Positions 21,851 through 34,700 of a DNA stretch of 64,000 nucleotides are shown in pieces. The notes beneath the pieces are model-generated. The model saw only the letters and a program-made list of their open reading frames with translations. It did no database searches and was not told where the DNA came from. The DNA comes from Serendipita indica DSM 11827 (lineage: Eukaryota > Basidiomycota > Agaricomycetes > Sebacinales > Serendipitaceae). The DNA lies in contig CAJVGD010000006.1 in NCBI GenBank assembly GCA_910890315.1, forward strand, positions 372,001-436,000, read 5' to 3'. The position numbers and the translations under genes are program-made. Each line of letters starts with the position of its first letter. Positions within the stretch are counted from its first letter, which is position 1.

Positions 21851-23907
21851 TCATGTGGACAATACAAATCTGAGCTCCTTCGCACGATCAAGGGTCTGGA
21901 TAGTTTGATGTGCTTCCAAATACTTTCCATCCTGCATGAGCCCCACAATGTGGTTTCCTGCTCTGAGCCTTGCTTCCCATATAAGCGCACCAATCTTAGT
22001 GTCGCCTGGATACTCTCCTAGGGCGCGTTCAATAAAAATGCAAGCAGTACAAAAACGCACGGCTTACTATCTGCTGGGGTTATTGGACTGTCCGTGATAG
22101 TGATCTTAATCGTTCCGGCTTTTGTCCGCGATGTCATCTAGATGATGGATGAGTGTGCTATTGTTCGTCCAATAGAGTAGTTCTACTCACAGATGTAGAT
22201 GTGCACCGACCCTTGAGCTCTTCTATGCGATCATTGTCATCCTGGGTTGCGGCCCGCATTTTTTGCTCGAGCGCGGCAGCTTCGGTCGGTTTGTACTCGT
22301 TCAACGCCTCTATGACCTTCTGTTGTGCTACCCTATACGCTTCTACTGCTTCTTGGAAGACTCTCTGCTCGATTTCGAATGTGCCACTGGCCGGAAGGCA
22401 CTTCACTGCGGCGTCTACGGCTTTCTGAGACTCTTCGATTGCACTGTAAGCATGATTAACATTTACCCGATTAAAAGGACGAAACTTACAGCTTGACCGA
22501 ACCTTGATGATGGACCTTGTGTCCAATGTCACTGTCACTGTTGTACTCGCGCGTCAAGATCATGCAATGATCCAAGAGAGTCTCGTTGCGCGATAGGAAA
22601 GGCCGCGTGATCTTCCTAGAGGCCACGATGAGTTTTATAATGCCATATGTCGGGGGTTCTTGTTCGTTGTCTGCATGGCGTCAAGATGCGGCATTTAAGC
22701 AAGGCCAGACATACTCTGTAAACAAATTTAGTCAAAAAAGTCAACATAATGCGCAAGCTACTCACCAGCAGCTTGTTGAGGAATTCGCTGTATTTAGCCT
22801 CGAGCGCGGAATCTTCCAGGTCTGTGATACTCGATACGAAACTAAGAGAGTGAATGAAATAGTATAAGAGATCATGCCTGACTTACTCTCGACCGAGGTT
22901 CCATAAGGTTTCGTCGATCAACCCAAGCTTTCGCGTTCCTCTGGCATCCTTCGCTTCCACAATAGCGGAGTTGATAAGCCATGCAGCTTTCACTGCATAC
23001 AGGACTCTCTAGAGATTATTCAGTCTCAATTTTAGGACAAGTATTAGGACACGCTCACCTGCCCTTCCAAACCTGACTTCTTGCTGGCCTCATCCAAATG
23101 AGCCTTCAGCGCTTTATGAGCGTCCACAAGACCCTGGCTACTCATGTGAGATCGAAGTCTCGATAAACTTAGAACCATACCAGTTGATCGCACTCTCTTG
23201 TCCGCTGATAATTCTGCCAACCAGGGTTTGGAGAAGTGAAGTGTCGTCTTGATGCTGTGCAGCTTTAACCTACGATCAATTTTGTCAGGTACTTTTATTG
23301 GTGGTGGGCTTCTCCCTGTACGCACGATCGTTTCGGGCTTAGCCAGGAACGTCACGATATGGTGATGACTTTCTCCAAGCTTTTCTCGTCGACCCTCCCA
23401 TGTTTTCAGGTGTGTATGAGCCATTTGAACTGTCGTGGATTCAAGGTCAATGTTTGCCGGCTTTAGGACCCCAGCTTTCAGAACAAGTCTGGCGGAGCAG
23501 TGAGAAGGATATCATTATACAAGCGGCTAGAGAATACCTTTCAAGATTACGAATGTCCTGAATGGCCTGATGAAATGTCTTCCACGCCTTCTCCTCCGAG
23601 TCGATGTCTGTAAGTTCCCTAAGGGCCGTGTCGATCTCTTCACGTTTTTCTCGAGCCACCCTGACAATAGAATAGCATGTTTGTATGTTGATATCGCTCT
23701 CCGTTGCTTCATATGCCGCTACTTCCAATAGGCGGCTGATGAGGCTAGTCGCGCTGTGCTCAGGGGGAACGTTGGGAGTTCCGAGAAGCTCGTCGATGAT
23801 GGAAAATGTGGCCATTGCGTATTCCACCTGTTGATTTACAGTCAGGGTTCTGGAGACTTATAGCCTAGAATGACCTGCAGGAGTACATGAGGCCTTGAGG
23901 TCGGCAT
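21851..23907 (-). CDS. Uncharacterised helical protein B, tandem paralog of A
   Basis: Unknown function. ATG at 23907 opens MPTSRPHVLLQ, which joins in phase across a 40-60 bp intron to VEYAMATFSIIDELLG. Later exons give RELTDIDSEEKAWKTFHQAI, HLKTWEGRREKLGESHHHIV, DDTSLLQTLVGRIISGQES, GIIKLIVASRKITRPFLSRN, the coiled-coil-like AIEESQKAVDAAVKCLPASG and VIEALNEYKPTEAAALEQKM, a short TIKITITDSPITPADS strand-like part, and EYPGDTKIGALIWEARLRAG. The protein ends near KELRFVLST. These blocks line up one for one with protein A (for example LIVASRKITRPF against LILASRDTPRPF, and DTKIGALIWE against DTKIGAFIWE). B lacks A's acidic and repeat tail. Exon ends in the middle are approximate. Confidence 0.6.
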
Positions 23908-24457
23908 CCTCTTGATCACTGAGTTTATCACTCACCATCTTAGCCAGCTAAAATTATAGCTTCCGCAAATGACGGTCCATTGACCTGCCAGGTTAGTTGG
24001 ACAATTAGGACAAGATACGGCGGAAAAAAAATCCCTAATGGAGATGTCCGTGAACGAGTTCTTGGCCAGAATCGGGAAATACAGATTGAACTCAGAACAC
24101 CCTAGAGCCAGAAGCCAGTATGGAGGTGGCTCTGTCAGAGAAATAGAATTTGAATCAAACTGCCAGGATAAACTGCGAGACGGACTGGACCGACAGGAGA
24201 AAATGTTGATATTTCGCATGTTCGCATGTCGGCATCTGATCATCGAAAGGCCCTATGCACGTGATACACAATGTATAGCGTTGTGCTACAGGAGTACCGT
24301 TATTGTCTCACCCTGAACAGGCAATTCAGCTGGATGAGCCGTGTATAGAGCTTGATATAGCAAAACACTCCCAGCCTAAAACGGTGAGCTATCAGATGTT
24401 CTCGACCACAGTGCAATTTGCCAGTGAGACGTTTCTAGGGACACTTTGGTCCTGTAC
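23908..24457. other. Intergenic region
   Basis: About 550 bp between the 5' end of helical gene B and the 3' end of the LYR gene, holding the promoter of gene B. A 92-codon plus-strand open frame at 24038-24316 shows no recognisable motif and no splice partners. I see nothing else. Confidence 0.4.
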
Positions 24458-24863
24458 CTATTTCTGTGGGGATGCACTTGATATCTTGTCAAGAGTCGGT
24501 ACGTTGGAGGTCACAGTATTATCAGGGTAGTATGCGTTCTTGAGATGGCGGTACTTTCTCAAAGAGTAGAGCGCAATAGTCTCTAACCACGGAAAAATGA
24601 CATAAGATTCAGGGGAAGGCGGCTCTTATCATACCTCGCTTGATGTATTCTCCCAAACCGAGTGCCCGTTCTGCCTCTTCGCCCCTTGCGTCTCTGTATT
24701 TCTCGAATGCTCTTCGAAGCTTGCCATGAAAGTCATAGCTATTCCGCTGGTTAGATTTGATGATGGGGTTCATATTATATCACCTAGGATTCGGATAATC
24801 TCTCCCAAGTCGAACCAGCTCTTTGTAGAGGGCAATTGCGCGCAGTCTTGTTGGATTGCTCAT
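24458..24863 (-). CDS. LYR-motif protein, ETFRF1/LYRM5-like
   Basis: Small mitochondrial-matrix LYR (Complex1_LYR) protein. In animals LYRM5/ETFRF1 binds electron-transfer flavoprotein and regulates its flavin content; the same role is inferred here. Three exons join in phase: MSNPTRLRAIALYKELVRLG RDYPNPS; then YDFHGKLRRAFEKYRDARGE through EYIKRE; then TIALYSLRKYRHLKNAYYPD and a short tail ending SSASPQK. The layout matches LYRM5: LYK near the N-terminus, LGRDYP, then ALYxLRKYRxxKxxYY. The second acceptor must be taken at GGAATAG just before CTATGAC to keep phase. The start codon lies 114 bp from the divergent secreted-protein gene, so one short promoter must serve both. Confidence 0.83.
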
Positions 24864-24977
24864 TGAGATATTCCTGTTGGTGAATTTATCTCGATTTTTT
24901 GGAGGCCAAGTCAAGTCTATGCTGCCTCCAAACTTGTGCCGCACGCAACTTCGAGCTGACCTCATTGTTGATTGAAA

Positions 24978-25637
24978 ATGCGTGCCATGCGTGTCTGGGA
25001 AGTGCTGGCATTGCTCGCATTTGCTGCACTCGTATATGCACAACAAACAACTACAATGGTCATTGGGTAGAGTTCTATCTCCCACAGAGCATCCAAACCA
25101 CAACTGGACATCGACTTTTCCACAGGGGCCAGACGGTCGTCGCCGACATCTTCTCAACGCAAAATGGGAATGGACAAGCAGTTACATCAACATCCATCAT
25201 GTGCGCCGCTTTTCTCTATTTTGCCGATGCAACCTGCTCAACGCGTTGCCACCTACAGACGAACACTTGCCAATGATCCAATTGCTGGAGCACCCCCACC
25301 AACAGATGTGGTATGTAACCTTTTTCATACACTGATTCCTGCTCACCTGCGGGTATTCTCCCAGACTCAAGGACCGATAGTCTACTACGTTACGAAATGG
25401 GACGAGGATGGAAACACAATAGTAGAGACATATACATACACCCCTACGTTTGTTACCACCGGGCCCCCAGTAACCTATCCTCGTGGGACCATCGCCGATT
25501 ACTCCCAGTGGACAGCAATCTACGCGACTAGGACGTCGTATCCACACAATGGTGCTTCAGGTCCCCCATTAAAAGCCGGTTTAACGGCTTATGCGGTGAC
25601 TGCCTTCTTTGTCGTTGTCGGAATGTTCATTCTATAA
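24978..25637 (+). CDS. Small secreted or anchored protein, unknown function
   Basis: The first exon codes a clear signal peptide (VWEVLALLAFAALVYAQ). It joins in phase to GGQTVVADIFSTQNGNGQAV, and after an intron at about 25200-25252 to IRTLANDPIAGAPPPTDV. After another intron (about 25312-25365) it continues with TQGPIVYYVTKWDEDGNTIV and a Thr/Ser/Tyr-rich region. The C-terminal hydrophobic segment (LTAYAVTAFFVVVGMFIL) directly before the stop fits a GPI-attachment signal or a terminal membrane anchor. About 150 residues. No catalytic motif seen. Fungal surface or wall protein is the best guess. It converges on Tra1, with 109 bp between the two 3' ends. Confidence 0.72.
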
Positions 25638-25746
25638 TTATACCCTTATATGTCGAGAGATTGAACCTGGATTGTTTCGAAACTACTATACATGGTGTGA
25701 TTCCAGTCGAGATACACAATACATGAATAGTTTGAGCAGACTTGTC

Positions 25747-28700
25747 TCAGTACCAGGGATAGTACTGGTCTGGATTCTTCGCCTGACTCAAAGGATTGCT
25801 TGCGAGATTGATCAATGTTTGGATAGCTCCCACCACGGTTTGCGTCGGAAGTTGAGAAGAGCCTTCGGCGGCTTGAGCCTGCCAGATAATCAACAACCGA
25901 AGAAAGTTCTCAGGTGAATAAACCTACCCTCGTCCTTTCAGGGCCTGCAGAGAGTTGATACATGCGCTTGATAAATGCGGTAATGGCCTCAGCGACGTTA
26001 ACCCGGAATACGAGTTTCTCATCCGCCTGGAGGTTTTTGCCCTGTTGCTTGTACCATGTTGTAAAGTCGTCACGGAGGAACAGCCAAAGTTGCTTCTCAA
26101 TATCCAGCTGCAATCATCGTGTAAGTTTGTTGTCATCAACAGCTTGTGAGGTATACCTCCGGTTCTAGGAGACCTCGAGAAAGCGCCAACATTGACGACG
26201 TCATAAGGCCTTCGATGCCAAGAGGACTAACAAAGGTCTGGATGTTTGGCGTTAAGCGGAATGGTGTGCTATCGTTCCACTGAAGCGATGGCCTGTCTGG
26301 CCGTAAAACTGAAGGCGGGTCAGCAAACCATATCTTTCCATTCGTTAACCATACCCAAGCTACAATCAATAATTGAAACGGCTCCCGTTTGGCGGGATAT
26401 CAGCATGCGCCGGGGCTGGACTTGCACGTGCATGCAATAGGACAAAAAATTGAGTGCAGATATTTGGCGTGTGAATTGTTTTCTCATTAACCAAAGCGAC
26501 GTGCTGTCCTTGAAGGTTCGTTTCATGTACTATGTCAAGGGTAGTCAATGTCATCAGGCGTAGTTTTTCCCAGGACAAACTCACGTCACTAAGAATTGTC
26601 TTTGGTATCAGCTTTGACTCGACTTCGTTCTTGGCGTCCAATCGTGCCTGCCAATACTCGATCTTGAGTATGTCACTTCCACGAGCACCTTCATCCATCT
26701 TTGCGTAGTAGTAGGTCCTTAGTTTCTCTTGGAATAGCAAAGAGGGCTCCTCTCGACCGAAGCCGTTGTGTGCGCAGTGTTCGTCGTAGATGTCCATGAA
26801 GCCCACATATGACGAGTCCAGCTTGACAAGCCTCAAGAAGGCGTTGAGGAACACGGTTGGCACAACATTGAACTCCAGGTTTCGCTTCTTGGCCTCTTTC
26901 TTTTGCGAAAGTCGCCTAGCGAACAGTATTAGTCAATGTGCATCAGGACTGGTGAGGACATACTCGTTAAAGATGCGAGTGATTTGTGCCAGACGCTCCT
27001 CTCTACGCGAGCTGCGAGCTGACTGGGGTTGTATCATGAACATGTGGGCCGAGCCGTCATGACCCATGAAAGTGAGCCGTCTGAATGCGATAATTGGGGA
27101 TCGACATCGTTCGAGACGCGTGGATATGCGCTTGATTTCGATGAACTGCGAGTTATTGTCTTTATGCTAGCAGGGTGATCCTCTTGGTGAGCTTCGCAAG
27201 CATTCTAAATGATAGCACGCACCTCCAAATATTGACCAGGAACAGAGACTTTTTCGCTTCTGTTGAGATGGAACTCTACAAGGAAATGACTCCAGACTTC
27301 CATCGATTGGAAGCGAGGACGGCGGTCCAAAGTCGATTCAATCTGATCCCGTACACTGACAATTGCCTGCACGATGTCTACCATTGTTGCATTGGGTTTG
27401 CTCAGCCGTACTTCGAAGGTGGTCTACCAATGGTCAGCAAGTATACAGCGTGTGGGAGTGCTCGGCCATACCCTCATCTCTCCGAGTGGAAGTGTACTGG
27501 CCACTTTTTGCGCAGTTAGAAGAATGGAAGGTGCAATGGCGTGCATTTCTCGTGAAGGGGGGGCCAAGTGCTGATGACGAATAAGCAGATCACAGCAGAT
27601 ATGTCATTGAAACAAACCGTTAGCGCGTCTGAGAGTAACGATGTAGTCATACGATATGCTTCTTCCTCCAAATTGGGCTTAAGCCGCTCTCGAATTTGCT
27701 CTGCGATTTGCTCTAAGCTGAGAGCAAGCAGAGGATGGCCAGTTTTGAGGAGAGCTACAAGCTCCTCGGCCATGTCCCAGGAATGTTTGGTACCGTCCTG
27801 TATGGTCGCTCCGGAGGCCACCGGATTTCCATCTACCCCGTTCATCACAGTATCGCTCGTAGGATCACTAGTCATAGCAACCGCCTGACGCTGCATATGT
27901 TCCTTCTTCAGAGTCTGAAACTCATCTTTTTGAGCCCGAAGCGGATAATAGAGCGCCTACAGGTGTTCAACAAAGATAATCTGAACTGAGCAAAAACTGA
28001 CCTGAGGGAACGTCTTTGCGATTCCGTGTAAGATGAAATGGGCGCAGCGACCTTCTCGTTGGGAAAGTGACATCAAGAGCTGGGGGATGAATGTTATCCA
28101 GTACCAGTACACATGCTCGCCCTGATACTTGTCCCAGGACTGAGCTACCGTGCCTTCCTGGTCATCCATCGACAGTAGCCAGAGGACGCGGTTGAGCAGG
28201 GGTCGACACTTGGCGTTCTTGTGAAGCGATGCTGCCTGCAGGTAGCAACTGACTGCGCTGGCAGCAAGGGAGAAGTCGGTGGGGGTCAAATGGTGCATGT
28301 CATCTTGGAAGACTCCCCATTTTGCCCACGCCTTCGGCATGGATATATCCAGTTGAACTGCTTGACCGAATGCGGCATTTGCATCGTCGTGACGAGCCAG
28401 TTTGTGGAGGAAAACACCTTTCATGGCAAAGAATTCCGATTTTTGGGGCCCTGTGAAGTAAACGAGGTTGGTATTGTTGATGACTTCGAGACCTTGGTAC
28501 AGCTCGTTGGGTCTCTCGAGATGACAGCGTGCCTGCTCTCGCAACTTGAGGAATGCCTCCGATATCTCGATATTGGGCAGTTTGTAGATGTCCGCAAGCG
28601 AGTTTTGACATACTTGAAGAAGCCCATGCCGCCTTGCTACATGAGCAAAACGGTTAATAATCCAGGCCGACTCATGGTGACCACGGTGAATATGTGTTCC

Positions 28701-31700
28701 GGATGCGGCCTGTCCAGGTCCGTCTGGGGAGAGAGGAAGGTAGAACTTGTTCACGGCGTGGAAAACATGTTGCCTCCAGGACACAACGTCATTCCATATG
28801 TCGATCTCGTCGTGCTGCAAAGGAAGTCGTTCTCGCCAGTGGTGGAAGATCCCTTTGGCCTCGGCCGCCTTCTCGTTAAGATTTTCTCGAGTGGTAGAGG
28901 TGAGATTGCTCATGAGCAGACTAGCCTCTCGTAGCTCTACCACCTGCTGGAATTGACCGAGAATCTTCACGTGTGCTTGGGTCAGACCTTCGGGAAGAGC
29001 TATCCACTTCCGCAAGCTCAGCTGGTTGGCTTCGTCAACGAATCGAGCGAAGTCGCTTTCCGGTCCGGTGGCCATCACCCCAACTCGAGACGCCGGGGAT
29101 TGGTTTTGCGCGGCTGCTTGCGCCATAAGAGCCTGCTGTTCCTTCAACGTACATGCCATGGAATACAGAGTGTAGTATGCCTTGAAGAGCTGACGTCGGG
29201 GTGTAAGGACCCCTTGGTAAGAGTTGATAAATGTCTGCACAGCGACATTGTCGTGGTTCCATGTCTGCAGAGTTCGCCACGCGCACTCCAATGCGAGATC
29301 AGCGTTGGCTTCTCCCGATGCTACATCCTGCAGGATATCCCACTGCAGCAGCTTCTGCGAGCATAGCATCCAATGATCTTCCCAAACGTAGTACTCCGCC
29401 TCGCTCATCGGGTAGATATTCTGCCGGGCTTTGATCTGTGCTGTCTCGTAGAGCGGTTGGGCAAATTGGTAAAGACCATTCTGTTCAAATGAGAGCGCAG
29501 CATTGGTTTCCTCGTATAGACAGCGACGCCTCCAGAGCCCATAGTAGTAGTCGTCCTCACTCAGCTCGGCGTACAGCTCAGCGAGGGCATCTTGATTGGC
29601 TTCACGAACAGATGCATCGTCCTCGCGTCCTTGCTCGACTGCAGATTGAAGGAACTCGAGTCCTTCGTACCAGGAATGATACGTCTTCGAGAGGTACTTC
29701 ACGACATGAGGAGGAAGGGCGATTGGGGGGTTACACCTCTGCACAGCAGCAAGTAGCGTTTGGAACACATTGTTCCGGGGAAGCTCTTGCGGTGCTTGCC
29801 TCGTCAGGGCAATGATGATGCTCGCGGTAATGTCTCCTTGCTCCTTACGGGGGAGTCCGTGCCATATCTCACCAAAGAGGGAGACGAAGACGCGGCTCAT
29901 TGCGAGTGAGTCGTAGAAAAAGATATGTCGAAGGGGATGAAGGATATCCTTGACGCGCAGGACATGATCGGCGAGTGTTGACAGAGCAGGCTCTGCGGGC
30001 GACATTGCAGCTTCCTCATTTACCGCTGCGAGGATCATATCCAAAACAACGTATGCCCAATTGAACTCTATCATGACGTCCCAGCCTTGACCTCCCAGTA
30101 AATAAGCAAGTCGAGGGCCTATTTGCTTCGGAATATGGGCGTCGAAGAGGTCCAGAAAGTCGCGGCGGAGGGCTGGGTCCTCTGCTTTGCAACCAAGGAT
30201 AAAGGAAGCCTCGAGTCGGACTGTCAGGTCAGTCCTGGCCATTGACGGTGTGCTGTAAATCTCATAGACAAGCTTGAGATAATCCTGGTAAACCTGGTCA
30301 TTGTATTTACTCCAGGATTGCATCTTCTGCATTAGGCTGGCCTTCTCCTTCGTAGTTGGAACAGTGATGCCCGGAGTCATGACCCATTCACGTGCCATGG
30401 CAAGAAGTCGTCGTCGCAGTTCCCCATTTGGAGTAGTATTGACAAGCTGGACAAGACCTGACAGGAACTGCTTCCTATGATCCCCGAGGCAGCGGACGGA
30501 GAGCTTGGATATCTCTAGAACGGAGAAGATCCGCTGAACGTTCGCGTTGGCCTGGTCCGCCGGCAGAGAAGCTGCATGCTCTTTGATGAGGCGATGGAAG
30601 AGTTTCATGAGGCCATGGCCGAACGGCTCTATCCGGGACGGGGAGTGCTTGACTACAGAGAGTAGAGCTGCTAAGGTGCCGGGTATTCGGACGAGATTTC
30701 CAAGGCTCTCTCGAACGAACTCGCTGATCCATTGCCACAGATCCCCCGCAGGGCCGGTCAGCTCAGTTCCTTCTTCTCCTACAGGGAGCACGTCGAAGAC
30801 GCGATCGAGTACCGAGGAGAATGAGTCGATAACCGGATCTTGCGGAACCACTAGAACTCGCTTTGTGAATGCAAAGAGATCACCGGCGCGTTGTAGGACC
30901 CAAGCATCCGAACGATCGGTGATGACGACGTTCAAAGCCTTTACACAGTTAATCAGGTTCCAAATCGCCCCACTGTCAGAGTTTTCGGGCTGCCTAGCAT
31001 TAGACATAACCTCAGTTCCAGAAGAAAGATGGGACATACTGTTTCTAGAATCCGAGAGAAATAACTCATTCGGACGTTTAGATCCGACCAGTCTGGGAGA
31101 CTACACAATGTCTTAAGCTGCGTGAGGGCCCTGGTGTTGAGGCCGGCTCTAAAGGTATCTGGAGTTGCTGCAGCTGCAAAACGTATGAGGTATCCAATGA
31201 TGTTCTCCTTGAGATGAGTAGGAATCTCCCAACTGGCAGCAGGTGATGTGGAATCAACGACCATCGCTTCGCCCGCTTCTTCACTGGCTCGTCGGTGCCA
31301 ATTGATGATGAGATCGACCAGATCGAGGGCGAGTGTCCGTGTCTCACCAGTGAAACCAGGGTTGAAGCCTAGTCGAGTGAGCCCTTGTGCGATGGGAGGA
31401 ACAAATGACTCCTTAGATTGGTAACACTGATCCGAATGCCGGAGAAGAAGTCGGTAGATATGGACAGTGGTGACCAAGTTGTGCTGCTCCTCCACCAAGG
31501 TCCGACAAATGGCCTGATCCCATCTCAATGAGACATCCGGTGAGGCAAGCCGTGGCATGACGGGGGTCATGATGTCGAGTGCCTGTCGAGCCACTGGAGA
31601 CAGTTCGCCATCGGGAGGTGCTTTGAGCAGGGTCAACCAGAGCGGTCGTTGGAATTTCTCGCTCGTCACCTCTTTCAACGAGAAGAGACGCGCAGCTGTC

Positions 31701-34700
31701 AAGCAAGCAGAGTTTCGTACGATGGGTTCTGGATGCTTGAGGAAGTCCCATACGTATTTTGCCACCACGGGCCGAGTATCACTGGCGAGCCGTGGCAACG
31801 CGTTCACGATCAATATCGAGGTCAGCTGCAGATACTCCGAGAGGAGAGCCGAGGACATGCTCGAAGGTGACGCCTTCCAGGCCTTTGCGGTGATCTTTGC
31901 AATCAATCCATCTGCGACCACGACGTCGCAATTTTGGGCTTGGCGGAACTCTGCGGTGAGTAATGGTATCACAATCACTCGAAGATATTGGACCACAAGG
32001 GCCTCTGGGGATCCCTCATCCAACATCGTAAACAAGTGCTGTACCGCTTGATGCTTGAAAGCGGCAGTTGTCTTGTTCGTGACATGAAAGTTGATGAAAT
32101 CCAGAACTTCCGCATAACATATCTCCACTGGCCGAGTGAAAGCGAGCGGCAGAGATGCTAGGATGTCAACGCGTGGGTGACCTTGAAAACCTCGATCCAC
32201 ACCATATAGATTGCCCGTATGAGGACGAGCCGCGCAGGAGCGAAGCTGACTTCTTCGTCCACAGACGTGAACTGACTCGTCCAGACCACTTTAAGGGCCT
32301 CAAGAATCTCCTCTTGAGCGGCCATCCACTCTGGATCAGATTGCGCCAGATCCAGACAGATGAGGATAGCAGGGACACCTGCATGCCCGTTCTCCGCATT
32401 CTCCATGCTCTGCGCAAGCCGAGCTCCTTGACCTTTCAGGGCAGTGGTGAAGTTGGGAGCTTGACCTGCTTGGATAATATGCCGGTACGTCTGAACCCAT
32501 CGAGCGTCCTTGACATGCTTGAAAAGTGTCTCGAGCGCATCAGAAGGGAAACGATCCAGGTATGCCGATATGGGGGACGTAAAGGGCGTTGGTGATGCAG
32601 CATGAATTTTTGTCTCTGTGGTCACAACGAGTTCCGTGACCTGCTCGAGGTACGCATTGGCCGCTGGAGGGAGTAGGTGGAATATATTGAGGAGACGAAC
32701 GAGCTTAGAGATGGCGTCGTTGTCGGCCATGGGACCGTAGGCGGCATTGTTCAGGATCTCATCATCGGATAACGCCTTGAAGTGGTCGATGAGTTTGGTG
32801 GCAATCTCGACTTTGAAGTAATTTGTCAAGAGGCCGAGAAGTCGTGCTAATCCTTCTAAGCTCCCAACTGTCAACTTGGCAGGATCCGCAAGGTTCATAA
32901 GAACGGGACGAAGCCCTGCTTGTAAATGTTCTCTAGGAAGGCGACTCTGGTTCTTGAGAAAGACACTCAAACCATTGTGCGCAGCTGTTTTTATCTCTTC
33001 GTTGGGCGAATATAGCGCCTTGAAGAGCAGAGAAGTCGCCCTGTAGACGATGAGAGCGCATCCCAATGTGCAAATATTCACCTACTTTTGTCGAAGAATC
33101 GGGTGTTTGGACAGGAAATCCGTGATGACAAGGGAAGCCGTTACCAGCCTGATCGATGCAGCCTTGGTCTGTGCGCTCAGGACTATCGTACGCCGCGCAG
33201 GTCGCTGCAGCGGGTACATTGGGTTAGGAACCGGCTCCTCCATCTCTCCAAGAGCGATCACTTCTCCCATCAAGCGAAGGAGTTCGTCTGAGACTGTGAT
33301 CACTGAAGGCTCGATATTCAACAGGTATGTGATCGCTTCCATGTAGCCCACTTGCACCTGTGGTAGGAACATTCGCAGCGGCTTGCTGTAGATATCAGCA
33401 GTAATTTTCTCAACAGCGGACCCTATGATCTCGGAGAGTGGACGGCCACAGAGATCTGCTAGAAGCTTGAAGCGGTCTTGAGTCGCGTCTCGCACTGCCT
33501 TTGTCGGGCTCTTGAGGTCAGTGGCGAATACTCCAATATAGTGATCGATCTTTTGTGCGACTGGACGGCGCAACCACTCGTAGTGCTGAATCTCATCCGG
33601 CGCCATATCCTTTCGAGCATCTTCATCCAAGGGCTTTTCGTCCAGCGCCATGGAATCAGGACGTGGCGCATTGCAAAATTTCACTAGGTCTGTGATTGTG
33701 GAGAGAACTTCAGCCTCTTCTGCAGGAGGATCCTGAGGCATATCCTTGAGTATCATCACCAGCGAGCGACAAATCTCCATTTCCTTCCAGTAGGGCCATG
33801 CAGTGCCGAGGTTGACTTGATCGGAGATGAGAACGGCGATGCCGGTGCAGCCTGCCATTTTGTACCGCCAATCCGGATTCCAGCACATCGATCCGAATTT
33901 CGATACGATGTGAACGATCATGTTCATTGTACCGCGCATTCGTTCCTTGCTGCCACCTTGACCCCGGTCGTGGAGTTCTTGGATAATGCTGGCAATGAGG
34001 CGACGACCACTCTCGTCGCTCCGGTTAGAATGCCGAACAAGAACAGTCATCATTGTCTCGTAGAAGAGAATGGTAATCGTGCTGATGGTAGCTCGCCGAC
34101 CAACTTGGGAACCCAAGCCTTTGGCAAGCTCCTGTTCACTGAGAGCCTTGCTGACTTCTCGGAGAAGCTCGCTTGCCATGGGCTCCATATTGGAAAGGTG
34201 AATGGTCGCAATTGCTCCCTCAATGCATTTGCAGAACAGACCTTCCATAACGGCCCCTTCCACGCCCTGGTGAACATTGTCAGATATATACACTTGACGA
34301 GCAAGGTGACTTACTTGTTGCAGAAGAAGATAGAGCTGTGTCTTGATAAACTCAAAGGCCGGTTCATGGTACGAGCTTCCTTTCGAATCCTTTAGCGCAT
34401 TGACCGCCACCTCGCACGCAGGTCCGATCTTGAGTGATGCAATATGAGTGGTGAACTCGATCGGAATCGAGTAAGGAACACCAGTTTCTTCGTACTCGAG
34501 ATCCGGCGGCAGCGAAAGTATTCTTCGGTTTCGTCCTCCCAACTTTCCGAGAATACGAGTAGCCGCTTGTGCCGTTTCTGCGTGTTGATTGCCCGGTTTC
34601 AGAGTCTTATGCAGGGCAAGAACCAACTCTCGAGCGACAGGACGAGCCTTGGGGTCAAGGAGGTCGATGTTTGGAAGGTTCTCGACAGCAATCTCCAGCG

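Noticed and set aside
24038-24316. 92-codon plus-strand open frame between helical gene B and the LYR gene
   Set aside because: No motif, no signal peptide and no exon partners.
28221-28934. 237-codon plus-strand open frame (and others across 28-36 kb)
   Set aside because: Begins at GTG and is a shadow of long Tra1 exons on the opposite strand.
33060-33082. Stop codon TAG at the end of a long Tra1 exon
   Set aside because: Using the donor GTAGGT two bases into the last codon removes the TAG and joins RQ-K-ATSLLFKAL in frame, so it is not a break.
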